Origin: Mageeibacillus sp. UBA4314
GTDB lineage: Bacteria > Bacillota > Clostridia > Saccharofermentanales > Saccharofermentanaceae
Assembly: GCA_002394605.1 (NCBI GenBank)
Contig: DGUI01000013.1
Location: 1-58,434, forward strand
Direction of reading: 5' to 3'
DNA: 58,434 nt
The position numbers were made by a program, and so were the translations under genes. Under the pieces are notes generated by a model, which was not told where the DNA came from, made no database searches, and saw only the letters and a list, made by a program, of their open reading frames with translations. How positions within the stretch are numbered: position 1 is the first letter of the stretch; every line of letters starts with the position of its first letter. Below are positions 15,522 to 24,760 of the stretch, one piece after another.

Positions 15522-15833
15522 ATGGATAACAAGTTTTTTATCACGATTGCAGGCACAGAGTTCAGGCACGGTTCTGATTTCCTCGAGAAGGGCGATGTTC
15601 TTAACCTCGTCAAGGAGCCTGACAACGAGTACGATACGGAGGCGATCGCCGTCAAGGTGACACCTCTCGGCAAGATCGGATACGTGGCGAACAGTGTCAA
15701 GACAAGGATCGGTGAGACGATGAGCGCCGGAAGGCTCTACGATAAGATCGGCGATGAAGCCAGGGCGGAAGTCGTTTATACTCTCGATCAGGGTGTAGTG
15801 GCAGTTGTTACCGAAGGTATCATTGGCGCGTGA
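15522..15833 (+). CDS. Stand-alone HIRAN domain protein
   Basis: Cytoplasmic protein of 103 residues consisting of a single HIRAN domain: IAGTEFRHGSDF, then KGDVLNLVKEPDNEYDTEAI, AVKV and GKIGYVANSV. HIRAN domains are OB-fold modules that in HLTF and Rad5 bind DNA 3' ends; in bacteria they are often single-domain proteins of unclear role. TAAAGGAGG precedes the ATG, so expression is probably strong. The 3' end overlaps the convergent lipoprotein gene by 14 bases. Its proximity to addAB (about 900 bp) is suggestive but there is no operon link. Confidence 0.85.
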   Translation: MDNKFFITIAGTEFRHGSDFLEKGDVLNLVKEPDNEYDTEAIAVKVTPLGKIGYVANSVKTRIGETMSAGRLYDKIGDEARAEVVYTLDQGVVAVVTEGIIGA

Positions 15834-16683
15834 TGCAGGCAACAGTGCCGGCAAACTGGGCGGCATCTGATGGTCTTGTATCATCTGCGTGGAACCAGCT
15901 TAAGGTCACGGATGTCTTGGTAAGCCCCATCTGACCACAGGCGGTGGTATCGGTGATCCTGTCATATTCTGACTTGGTGAGCCGGTTATCGCGGATATCG
16001 AAGTAATTTCCGAGATCACCGCCTTCGTCAACGTGGTACATGCCGGTCGCGACAGGCTCGAACATCAGAAAGTCTTTTCGCAGTGACATCAGGTATTTGA
16101 TCTCATTGCGGCCTGCGGTTCCTGAGGGTGATATGTCGCTGATCCCGTAGCATATTTGGGTATCATCGTAGTACGCATCGAGTTTGTCAGCCATGATGTC
16201 GGGAGTGTTGGCCATCGTCCTGTCGTAGGCGACGATGAAGCTGTATCTCTGGGGAACGGACGGATCATATTCATAGAACTCGAATGAAGTGGTGAATTCA
16301 TCGCCTTCAGTCCTGGCGACGATGAGTTCCACATTGCCGTCGAGGTCGAGGTCAGTAAATGAGATCATGTTCCCGGCCGCACCATCAGGCATATATGTCT
16401 CCCAGGTGTACGGTTCGTCTAAGATCTCCCTGATCTGATCCTCATAGGTCTGTGCGGGAAGAGGAGCATAAGTATCACCGGATGACTCTGAAGTATCTGA
16501 GGTGTCAGAAGGTTCTTCTAACGAGCCTGAGACGGAGGGTTCAGTTACGGTAACGGCTGCTGATGTGGCATCAGCAGATGATCCTTCCGGTGCCGCGGTA
16601 CTGCCTGACGGAGTCAGTATGGTACACCCGGCAAGACACGGGATCATAAGACCTGTAACGACGTAGAGAATTGATTTGTTCAC
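15820..16683 (-). CDS. Lipoprotein with Ser/Thr-rich linker
   Basis: Lipoprotein of about 287 residues with lipobox LAGC, a linker of about 60 residues rich in Ser, Thr, Ala, Glu and Asp, and a C-terminal domain that includes FTDLDLDGNVELIVA. That segment resembles the Asp-rich strand-loop of FG-GAP/VCBS-type repeats or similar Clostridia lipoproteins. The domain may sense or bind at the surface; function unknown. I chose the GTG at 16683, six bases after GAGGTG; a GTG at 16692 overlaps that site. Confidence 0.65.
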   Translation of the reverse strand: MNKSILYVVTGLMIPCLAGCTILTPSGSTAAPEGSSADATSAAVTVTEPSVSGSLEEPSDTSDTSESSGDTYAPLPAQTYEDQIREILDEPYTWETYMPDGAAGNMISFTDLDLDGNVELIVARTEGDEFTTSFEFYEYDPSVPQRYSFIVAYDRTMANTPDIMADKLDAYYDDTQICYGISDISPSGTAGRNEIKYLMSLRKDFLMFEPVATGMYHVDEGGDLGNYFDIRDNRLTKSEYDRITDTTACGQMGLTKTSVTLSWFHADDTRPSDAAQFAGTVACITRQ

Positions 16684-16706
16684 AGCAGACACCTCACTTC
16701 TTTGCT

Positions 16707-16734
16707 ATTATATAACTAACATGTTCGATATCAA
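16707..16734 (-). promoter_or_regulatory. Promoter for the Ser/Thr-linker lipoprotein
   Basis: On the minus strand, TTGATA (16729-16734) and TATAAT (16707-16712) are 16 bases apart. It lies about 25 bases before the GTG start and within 20-45 bases of the divergent addB start, so the two could interfere. Confidence 0.6.
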
Positions 16735-16753
16735 AATCTGACGGAGATTTGGA

Positions 16754-19700
16754 ATGAGACTATACATTACAGACAGCACTTCATGTATCACGGGATCAGC
16801 GGTTAAGAGCATTCTTGAGAAGTCCCGTGACACCGTGTTCATTGTTCCCGAACCTGCGAAAGCGCAGGTCGAGAGATGCGTCATCAATACGCTTGCCGGC
16901 ATGAACGGCGGTGGAGCATTTAAGGCATCGGTCAGGGATAAGACCAAGACGATCCCGGTGACTGCCGCTTTCGCGGACGGCGATGTCGTGAGCTTTCTTA
17001 AGCTGTCTGACAGGATCCTTGGTGCCTGCGGTGTGATCATGCCTTCTTCGGGCGACATAATCCTGCGCAATGCGATCTATGATGTGCTGGCTGCTCATCA
17101 TGATGAGTTCAATACTTTCGGGAATCTCATGGGCAGGTGTGAGAATATCAATAAGCTCATATCGATACTCGGGGATTTCGCGAGGTACAGGATCAATGCT
17201 GAGGAGATAGGCAGGGCGGTCGATGCGGCGAAGGACAAGGAGTCGTCATATGTCGGGAAGCTCAAGGACATCAAGCTCCTGATGGAGTATCTTAATGAGC
17301 TCAGTGACATGTATTCGCTTAAGCTGCTGACAGACCCGATCGGCATGGCTTCGGATATCTTAAGCAGGATCGGCGAGGCAGATCTATCCGCTGCAAGATA
17401 CAGGCAGCTTCGGATGATCCTTAGTCATGATATCGCAGTCGTACAGTTTGGCGTGACGCGTAATCTCACACCGGGCGAGTATGCGCTCCTGAAGGAATTA
17501 GACAGGCTGTCGCGCGGCGTTGACATATATCTGAACGGCAGCACGGAAGAGGGCCGGGGTGCCTTCTACAAGTGTTCGGATCAGGTGATCAGGACGCTGA
17601 AGGATTCATGTGATGCAAAGCTCATTAATGTGCCGTATGAAGATTCGGGATCAGATCTTACCAGGATCGCCGGATGCTATTCGGAGGGCGATATGAAGCC
17701 CCTGAAGGACATGGGCACTGATAAGGTCGTATTGTCCGACATCGAAGGTACCGACAGCAGGATAGGATACATCATGGACAGGATAATGGATCTTACCCGC
17801 AGGGAAGGTTACAGATACAGAGACATCAGGATCGTCTGCTGTGATGAGGACCTGACGGCAAAGTTCAGGTCGATCGCATCCGGGTACGGGCTCGATATCT
17901 TTATCGACAGGAAGATCGCACTCAATAATACGGCTGTGCCGAAGTTCGTCGAGTTATTCCTGAAGCTCCCCATATCGAGGTTCAGGCTTGAGGACGTACT
18001 GGCAATATTAAGGAGCGGCATGCTCAAGGTCCATCCGCGTTATGTTGATATCTTCGAGAACTATTGCGTGGCGAAGAATATCGTGGACAGCACCAGGATG
18101 TTCAACGAGGCGAATTATGATGATGCTGAAGATAAGTATGCAATGAAGATGCTGCTCGAGGAAGGGACCGTTCCGGGCGAGGAAGAGAAGATCGTCACGG
18201 CAGGCTGCTTTGTTTATGGTTACATCGTGGAGCGTGTCCTCATGCCGCTTAGGAAATCCGTCCTGGAAGTGTATAACAGGGAGGATATGGCAGGCAAGGC
18301 GGAGGCATTGTTTGATTATCTCGACAGCATCAGGGACTACACGGAAGCTCTGCGCGATGAACTGATGGACAGCGGCAAGACGGATGTGGCAGAGGCGACG
18401 ATACGTGCATACGATGAGACGATGGCGCTCCTTGCGGCGTTCATGCATGAGATGAACAGGGTGGAGATAACGCAGAGGAATTTCCTTGAACTGTACAGGA
18501 CCGACATGATGAACAAGGTGTCGGGCACCATCCCGCTGAAGGTCGATTCAGTTGAGATAACATCGCCCGAGCATGCTTATTATTCCCCGTGCAAGGTCAT
18601 GTTCATCTTAGGCGCCAAACGTGACAACTTCCCTTACAGGGGATGTGTCGACGGGATAATGAGCTCATCTGAACTGAGTGAACTTGCAGGTTCCATCTCG
18701 GTCACGCTCCCCGATAAGAAAGTCGTGCAGTCGAGGGAAGAATTCATAACCTCCTGTCTCATATTGGGAGCCGTAACGGACCGTCTCTACATGATCCATG
18801 AGCATGGCGCACATACGAGCAGGGTCTTCGATGACCTTACCTTCTGTGTCAGGAAGGAAGACATCAGGATCGATCCGTACAAGGTCAGGATCTATGGCGA
18901 ATACACTCCGAGAAGGTTTGATTTCAAGACAGCCAGGATCTCTCCCGAACTCATGGATATCCTGCTTAAGGACGGAATGAGGGTAAGCGTTACGACCATC
19001 GAGAAATACATGGAATGTCCGATCGAGTTTATGTTCGATAAGGTGCTCGGCATCAGGGAACGTGACGATAACAGGGAGGTCAAGGCGAATCATTTCGGAA
19101 CGCTCGCTCATAAGATGTTCGAGGTCGGGGTGGAAGAGGCCTGCAAGGTCTTCGATACGCCGGAGAAGCTCGGCGAATATGCAGCTAAGCTCGCCACTGA
19201 CCATGAGCTGCTGAACCGGGTCTGCGAGGAAGTCCTTGAGAGGACAGTAAGAGAGGAGAAGCTTGCAGGTTCACTTGATGCGGACGGCAGCATCAACAGG
19301 ACGTTCAATAATAACCAGGGCAACAAATTGAGGAGGATGTTCAGGTTCCTGTATCCGCCTGTGCTTAAGGAATGTGCCGACAGCAGGTTTATGCCAAAGG
19401 GCTATGAACTTAGGATCGGGGAAGGCGATTATCTGCTCAGATACGGGTCAAGGGGGCATGAGTTCTCTTTTACCGGTTCGATCGACAGGCTCGATGTGTC
19501 AGCTGATGATCCGAATGCTTTCAGGATCCAGGATTACAAGACTTACGTCAAAGCGTTCGATCCCAAACTGCTCCTTAACGGCGTGCAGATCCAGCTTCCC
19601 GCATATGCTGCGTCAGTGTGCCACAGCAACAGCGATCTCGTGCCTGTCGACATGGGGTATTCCAAGATATCCCTTGACATAACAACGACTGCTTCAGGTC

Positions 19701-19987
19701 CTGTATTCAAGCAGAAGAACGCTAACCTCGGCAGGGAAGAGATGGATATCGCGATCAGATATGCTGATCATGTGATAAAGCAGGCGATCGAAGACATATC
19801 AGCGGGTATTGCCAACGCGCTCCTCAGCGAGGCTGCGAAGGGACATTCTGATTTCCATAAGATGATGGGGCTTTCGGGCAACCCGCAGTCCAAGCCGGTC
19901 ACAAAGCCTGCCATTGAAGTTGAAGATAAGAACTACATTGACAAGATGTCTGAGATATTGGGTGAGACAGAAGATGGGCAAGATTGA
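16754..19987 (+). CDS. addB: AddB/RexB-type helicase-nuclease subunit B
   Basis: Subunit B of the AddAB double-strand-break repair complex, 1077 residues. The order matches AddB: an N-terminal helicase-like part, a central region and a C-terminal PD-(D/E)xK nuclease (GSIDRLDV near 907, IQDYKTY near 926). Two features are degenerate. The usual Walker A GxxGxGKT near the N-terminus is replaced by STSCITGSAVKS, as in RexB-type proteins. Of the four Cys of the AddB iron-sulfur cluster only the first is evident (MECPIEFMF near 753), and the C-terminal 130 residues contain no Cys apart from one in YAASVCHS. ACGGAG precedes the ATG. It overlaps addA by 14 bases. Confidence 0.85.
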   Translation: MRLYITDSTSCITGSAVKSILEKSRDTVFIVPEPAKAQVERCVINTLAGMNGGGAFKASVRDKTKTIPVTAAFADGDVVSFLKLSDRILGACGVIMPSSGDIILRNAIYDVLAAHHDEFNTFGNLMGRCENINKLISILGDFARYRINAEEIGRAVDAAKDKESSYVGKLKDIKLLMEYLNELSDMYSLKLLTDPIGMASDILSRIGEADLSAARYRQLRMILSHDIAVVQFGVTRNLTPGEYALLKELDRLSRGVDIYLNGSTEEGRGAFYKCSDQVIRTLKDSCDAKLINVPYEDSGSDLTRIAGCYSEGDMKPLKDMGTDKVVLSDIEGTDSRIGYIMDRIMDLTRREGYRYRDIRIVCCDEDLTAKFRSIASGYGLDIFIDRKIALNNTAVPKFVELFLKLPISRFRLEDVLAILRSGMLKVHPRYVDIFENYCVAKNIVDSTRMFNEANYDDAEDKYAMKMLLEEGTVPGEEEKIVTAGCFVYGYIVERVLMPLRKSVLEVYNREDMAGKAEALFDYLDSIRDYTEALRDELMDSGKTDVAEATIRAYDETMALLAAFMHEMNRVEITQRNFLELYRTDMMNKVSGTIPLKVDSVEITSPEHAYYSPCKVMFILGAKRDNFPYRGCVDGIMSSSELSELAGSISVTLPDKKVVQSREEFITSCLILGAVTDRLYMIHEHGAHTSRVFDDLTFCVRKEDIRIDPYKVRIYGEYTPRRFDFKTARISPELMDILLKDGMRVSVTTIEKYMECPIEFMFDKVLGIRERDDNREVKANHFGTLAHKMFEVGVEEACKVFDTPEKLGEYAAKLATDHELLNRVCEEVLERTVREEKLAGSLDADGSINRTFNNNQGNKLRRMFRFLYPPVLKECADSRFMPKGYELRIGEGDYLLRYGSRGHEFSFTGSIDRLDVSADDPNAFRIQDYKTYVKAFDPKLLLNGVQIQLPAYAASVCHSNSDLVPVDMGYSKISLDITTTASGPVFKQKNANLGREEMDIAIRYADHVIKQAIEDISAGIANALLSEAAKGHSDFHKMMGLSGNPQSKPVTKPAIEVEDKNYIDKMSEILGETEDGQD

Positions 19988-22900
19988 ATTTACAGGTGAA
20001 CAGAAGACGATAATAGATGCGGACATCAGCGACGTGCTCGTATCTGCTGCGGCAGGTTCGGGTAAGACGACTGTCCTTGTCGAGAGGATAATAAGGGAGA
20101 TCTCGGAGGGCAAGCTGTCGATCGACAGACTGCTCGTCGTGACCTTTACAAATGATGCTGCCGATAACATGGCAAATAAGATCGAGAATTCGCTGAAGGA
20201 GAAGATCACCAAGGCCAGGGACAGCGGTGACTTGGAGCTTGCCGGAAGGCTTGCAGAGCAGCTCGACCTGCTCCCGAATGCATATATCCAGACGATCGAC
20301 AGTTTCTGTTCTCGTGTCATCAAGGAGAAAGGATACCTTATCAAGGTTCCTGAGGACATGGATGTTTTCGCGCCCGGTAATGTCATCCTGGATGAGTGCA
20401 ATCTTGTCCTTATCCTCGATCAGGCGGTAAGCCTGGCGGTAGATGAGATGTTTACGCAGGCAAGCGGCGAAGATGATCCGTTCATCAAACTGACGAACAG
20501 GTTCGGCAACGGCAGGACTGACGATTCGCTCATTGCAAGTGTTACTGAGATCTATAAGAAACTGAGGAGCCTGCCGGATTATATTGCAAAGATAGAGGAA
20601 TTTACTGCTGAACGCAGAGCTAACGATCAGGCCGAGAAGATCCGTGCGATCGAGTTTCTGCTCGAGACGATAGCCGGATCGTTCAGGAAGATAAAAGGTC
20701 AGTTCGGGGATGCAAAGGACTATTGCTTCAGGACCGGACGGTTACCGGTTCCTGCCAGTGTCAAGAAGAACAGGGAGGAGGCGTGTGAACATGCCTTTGA
20801 TGCTTTCGAAGAGTATGTAGACAGTGTTCTTGATGCTTATGATGCCCCGGGTCTTACCGAACGTGAGAAATATGAAGCGGTGAGGAATATAGATCCGGTT
20901 GCTGAAGTGCTGTCAGCTAAGTTTCTGGGCGGCCTTCAGAAGATGGATCACAGCGATCCCGATGATGTGGAATTTGCATACAATCTGTCGTGCTTCGGCG
21001 TAGTGCTCGATCTGACGGGCAGACTTCTCAAGGAAAGGAAGTGTTCGGTGCCGCTTAACTTTGCCAGATACGCAGGAGCTAACCGCCTTCCGGAGTCGTT
21101 CAAGAATATCATTGCGAGGAGCTTTGATGAGCATCTGGAGGAAACGAGGATCAATACGGAGATCATCACCGCGTATACTGAGCTCATCAAGAAATGTGAC
21201 AGGAATTATGCAAGGCTCAAGGCATCCGTTCACGGAGCGGATTTTGCCGACCAGGAGTTCGGTGCGCTGAGCGTCCTTAAGGGCGAAGATAGTGATGCCA
21301 GGGATTATTACCGCGATAAGTTTATCGAGATCTATATCGATGAGTATCAGGACAACAGCCCACTGCAGGATGATATAATCACGTCTTTTGCCAGGCGTGA
21401 GAACGGAGGCAATGTATTCAGGGTTGGTGACGTTAAGCAGAGCATCTATAAGTTCAGAAATGCCGATCCTTATATGTTCATGGAGAGACAGGATGACAAG
21501 ACACAGCTGACTCGTTACATAACACAGAATCACAGGAGCAGCAGGCAGATATTGGATTTTGTCAATTTTATCTTCGAACAGGTGATGACAAAGGATGCAG
21601 CTGAGGTCGAATACGATGAGAACCAAAAGCTCAACCCGTCTGACGAAGCAAAGGATTCCAATATTCCGCGCGTTGTTATTTGTGACCTGTCGGCAAAGTT
21701 CTGGGATACATATGACAGTAATGGCGTCAGGAGCGATACTGAAGAAGACGATGAACAGGAGGCTGCACCTGCAGTTAAGAGGAACAAAGAAGGGAATATC
21801 GATTCCAAGGTGCTCAGCGCAAGGCTTAAGCCTGCCTTGTGTTTTGGCGTTCTCAAAGAGGTGAGGAGATATATTAACGAACTGTCTTATAAGCCGGAGG
21901 ATATCTGTATCCTGGCCAAGAAGAGCGACCAGTGCAAATACATTGCGGATTTTCTGAGGAAGAACGGGATTGCGGCACAGGCTGATGACAGGACGAGGAT
22001 CTTCGAGGACCTTGATATCCAGAGCGTGATACACCTGATAATACTGATGGGCAATGAGTACCGCGACGAGTACCTTATGTCGGTAATGCTCAGGAATTTC
22101 AGGTTCAGTAATTTTACGCTCGATGATCTTGCCGGAGTCAATGCATACTTCAAGGTCAGTGATCCGGGTTATCTGAGCCTTAATCTCATGACCAGATTAA
22201 GGAAGTTCTGTGAAGAAGATGAAGAGTCTGACCTTGCAAAGAGACTCGCACATTTTATCGACGTCTTTGATGATCTCAGGATGACTTCCAGAGTAGGTGA
22301 CATCGATGATCTTATCGACGAGATCTACATGACATCAGGGATAATGGCAAACGTTAAGACAGAGGACAACCTCGGAGCAAAGAAACTCATATTGCTCAAG
22401 GACTGGCTGACTGATAATTTCAAGAGATACGGTACCGACATAGGTACGATCGCGAGCAAGCTCGAGGACATGAAGATCAAGATCAACAGGAATGCCCTGT
22501 TCGGTGCCAAGGATTATTCCGAGCAGGCAGTCAGGTGCATGACCATACACAAGAGCAAAGGCCTTGAGTTCCCGTGTGTCATCCTCGCTTTCGATGACAG
22601 CCAGGAGGGCGCCGACAGGAGCGGAACTGTCGTGTTCGACAGGGATTACGGTCTGATCGCAGATGATTTTGACGAATCGGCATTAAGGACGATGACGTCA
22701 CTGGAGAAATCGATCAATGCCGTCAAGAACAAGAAGGCAAACAATGCGGAGACACTAAGGCTCCTCTATGTCGCGCTGACGAGGGCCAAGTCCGAACTCA
22801 GCATCGTAACCGGAGTTGATTATGAAGCGGGCGGCGGTGTCTCTTTCGCGAAGAACAGCATCGAAGGCGCGATGGCGAATGAGGATATCACTTTCGGGCT

Positions 22901-23840
22901 GGGGCACTGGCTGCAGGGCAATGCCAAGATCGGGTATGCGGTAATGTCAGCCGTGATAAGGGCGTCCTGTGCTTCCGGCTTGAGGAAGTGCCTCGGCATC
23001 AATGAGGCGATGATGAAGAGAGTGATACCGTACGACGGATTTGAGTTCTGCCCGCTGACTGATGACGAACTGATAGAGCTTTCCAAGGTGGCAGGCGAGA
23101 ATACTGAAGTCAGCGTTGAGGAGCCGGTCGATAGTGTAAGTGCCGTTGATCACGGAGCGTATAAGCATGAGAAGGTGATAACGATACCATTCAAGGTGGC
23201 GGTAACTGGTATCAACGACTGGAACATCTCTACCACGACTCACGTTGACATGAAGGTCAAGGACAAGGAGGAATACCTCGATAAGTTCTCGGGAAGGGTG
23301 ACCGCATCAGGCAAGGGTACGATCGTACACCTTATCATGCAGTGGGCTGATCCTGCAGTCTACAAAGACGGCGTGGAGAGCCTGATGAGTGAAGTCGGAA
23401 GGCTCATAGAAGAAGGCGTATTCGACAGGTATCAGCCTGATGACATAAGGATTGTCGCAGAAGAATTTGCTGACGGGATAATGGCCTTTGCAGGAAGCTC
23501 CGTGGGCATCAAGATGGCACAGGCGTCAGAGCAGGGAAGAGCCGAATTTGAGAAGCCGGTAGTGTTCGCAGTTCCCGCATATGAGGGCGCGCCTTCTGAG
23601 GACTTCGTTCTTGTTCAGGGTATCATCGATGCAATCTTCTACGAAGATGACGGCGCGGTGATCGTTGACTACAAGACAGATGACTATGGCCCGGTAACTG
23701 ATGAGGAGATAATAAAAAATGCCCGTGAAAGGCATTCTTTCCAGATAAGCTGCTATGCGGCTTCGTGTGAGGCTTCGGACATCCCGGTCAAGTCAAGATA
23801 TCTTTATCTCGTAAGATACTCGAGATTGGTTGAGATCTGA
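19974..23840 (+). CDS. addA: AddA helicase-nuclease subunit A
   Basis: UvrD-like helicase/nuclease of 1288 residues; with AddB it unwinds and resects DNA ends at double-strand breaks up to Chi-like sites for RecA loading. Visible motifs in order: Walker A AAAGSGKTT (25-33), VTFTNDAADNM, IQTIDSFCSRVI, the DExx-type box IYIDEYQDNSP, VGDVKQSIYKFRNADP, TIHKSKGLEFPCVIL, RLLYVALTRAKSEL and the C-terminal nuclease GIIDAIF...VIVDYKTDDYG. The length is typical of AddA. The ATG at 19974 lies inside the end of addB, giving coupled translation. The 3' end overlaps tadA by 53 bases on the opposite strand. Confidence 0.95.
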   Translation: MGKIEFTGEQKTIIDADISDVLVSAAAGSGKTTVLVERIIREISEGKLSIDRLLVVTFTNDAADNMANKIENSLKEKITKARDSGDLELAGRLAEQLDLLPNAYIQTIDSFCSRVIKEKGYLIKVPEDMDVFAPGNVILDECNLVLILDQAVSLAVDEMFTQASGEDDPFIKLTNRFGNGRTDDSLIASVTEIYKKLRSLPDYIAKIEEFTAERRANDQAEKIRAIEFLLETIAGSFRKIKGQFGDAKDYCFRTGRLPVPASVKKNREEACEHAFDAFEEYVDSVLDAYDAPGLTEREKYEAVRNIDPVAEVLSAKFLGGLQKMDHSDPDDVEFAYNLSCFGVVLDLTGRLLKERKCSVPLNFARYAGANRLPESFKNIIARSFDEHLEETRINTEIITAYTELIKKCDRNYARLKASVHGADFADQEFGALSVLKGEDSDARDYYRDKFIEIYIDEYQDNSPLQDDIITSFARRENGGNVFRVGDVKQSIYKFRNADPYMFMERQDDKTQLTRYITQNHRSSRQILDFVNFIFEQVMTKDAAEVEYDENQKLNPSDEAKDSNIPRVVICDLSAKFWDTYDSNGVRSDTEEDDEQEAAPAVKRNKEGNIDSKVLSARLKPALCFGVLKEVRRYINELSYKPEDICILAKKSDQCKYIADFLRKNGIAAQADDRTRIFEDLDIQSVIHLIILMGNEYRDEYLMSVMLRNFRFSNFTLDDLAGVNAYFKVSDPGYLSLNLMTRLRKFCEEDEESDLAKRLAHFIDVFDDLRMTSRVGDIDDLIDEIYMTSGIMANVKTEDNLGAKKLILLKDWLTDNFKRYGTDIGTIASKLEDMKIKINRNALFGAKDYSEQAVRCMTIHKSKGLEFPCVILAFDDSQEGADRSGTVVFDRDYGLIADDFDESALRTMTSLEKSINAVKNKKANNAETLRLLYVALTRAKSELSIVTGVDYEAGGGVSFAKNSIEGAMANEDITFGLGHWLQGNAKIGYAVMSAVIRASCASGLRKCLGINEAMMKRVIPYDGFEFCPLTDDELIELSKVAGENTEVSVEEPVDSVSAVDHGAYKHEKVITIPFKVAVTGINDWNISTTTHVDMKVKDKEEYLDKFSGRVTASGKGTIVHLIMQWADPAVYKDGVESLMSEVGRLIEEGVFDRYQPDDIRIVAEEFADGIMAFAGSSVGIKMAQASEQGRAEFEKPVVFAVPAYEGAPSEDFVLVQGIIDAIFYEDDGAVIVDYKTDDYGPVTDEEIIKNARERHSFQISCYAASCEASDIPVKSRYLYLVRYSRLVEI

Positions 23841-24327
23841 GCATCTTGAAGAAATCCTTCATCATGGCGGCGCACTCTTCCTCAAGGATGCCGCCCTCGT
23901 ATTCGACCTGATGGTTATGTCCGTGGCTGACATTGAAGATGTCATTGCATGAGCACACGGCACCGCTCTTGGGTTCATACGCTCCGAAATAAACCTTGCG
24001 GATCCTCGACTGGATGATCGCGCCCGCACACATCGTGCAAGGTTCAAGCGTCACGTACATATCGCAGTCGTTGAGCCTGAAGTCGCCGATCTTCCTGCAT
24101 GCCTTGTCGATCGCGAGGACTTCTGCGTGGCAGATCGCGTTGCCCCTCGTCAGCCTTAGGTTGTGCGCCCTTACAAGGATCTTATCGTCCTTGACAATAA
24201 TACAGCCGATAGGGCACTCTCTCTTGTCGAGTGCCTTCTCGGCTTCCTTGATCGCTTCATACATAAAATACTCAACCCTGTTTGCGGGTTTGAGATCCGG
24301 ATATAAAACAGACTTGCGCTTGGGCAT
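23788..24327 (-). CDS. tadA: tRNA-specific adenosine deaminase TadA
   Basis: Zinc deaminase of 179 residues that converts A34 to inosine in tRNA-Arg(ACG), allowing CGU/CGC/CGA decoding. The zinc ligands and catalytic Glu are visible as HAEV (His67, Glu69) and PCTMC (Cys97, Cys100), followed by AGAI and the KVYFGA segment typical of TadA. The N-terminus is about 20 residues longer than in Bacillus TadA; the start at 24327 is chosen because it overlaps the upstream stop as TAATG. An internal Met22 would give a standard length. The 3' end overlaps addA by 53 bases. Confidence 0.92.
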   Translation of the reverse strand: MPKRKSVLYPDLKPANRVEYFMYEAIKEAEKALDKRECPIGCIIVKDDKILVRAHNLRLTRGNAICHAEVLAIDKACRKIGDFRLNDCDMYVTLEPCTMCAGAIIQSRIRKVYFGAYEPKSGAVCSCNDIFNVSHGHNHQVEYEGGILEEECAAMMKDFFKMLRSQPISSILRDKDILT

Positions 24328-24641
24328 TACTTCAGTACGTTGTACTCGATAAAGCTTACTGCTGCATCTGTCTGTGCCTTCAGATCATCGGGATGCTGGC
24401 ACAGGATCCTGATCAGCCTGTTGCTGAGCGCGCCTTCAACAGAGAGCTTCTCGACCTGCTCCTCGCCGTAATGCTCGGATACGAATTCTTCAAGCTGCTT
24501 GGTGCTGACGATCTCATTGATCAGGTTCATTGTCATCTGCAGGTATGCTTTCCTTAATTCCTCAATGGTGCAGTCATTTGCCGGATCGGTGAATTGCTTA
24601 TACTGTTCAAGCCAATCTTTGCCATTCAATGCATCTAACAT
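24327..24641 (-). CDS. Helical hypothetical protein upstream of tadA
   Basis: Acidic, all-helical cytoplasmic protein of 104 residues with no family that I recognise. It begins MLDALNGKDWLEQYKQF and ends in a conserved-looking FIEYNVLK. GAGGTAA precedes the ATG. It is translationally coupled to tadA through a TAATG overlap, which suggests a shared operon. A minus-strand TATAAT at 24673-24678 may serve as its promoter. Confidence 0.7.
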   Translation of the reverse strand: MLDALNGKDWLEQYKQFTDPANDCTIEELRKAYLQMTMNLINEIVSTKQLEEFVSEHYGEEQVEKLSVEGALSNRLIRILCQHPDDLKAQTDAAVSFIEYNVLK

Positions 24642-24760
24642 AGAAAATTACCTCACTATTTGATGTAATTACATTATACATAACTTATTGTGGTAAAAAA
24701 GCGAAAATGTAGTAATATAAGTTAAATTTGCTTTTATGAACAAATGGAGAGGTGTTATTT

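Noticed and set aside
18008..18448. Minus-strand frames inside addB
   Set aside because: Opposite-strand shadows of a gene with consistent family motifs.
20913..22034. 373-codon minus-strand frame inside addA
   Set aside because: It lies entirely within conserved helicase motifs on the plus strand and has no independent start signals.
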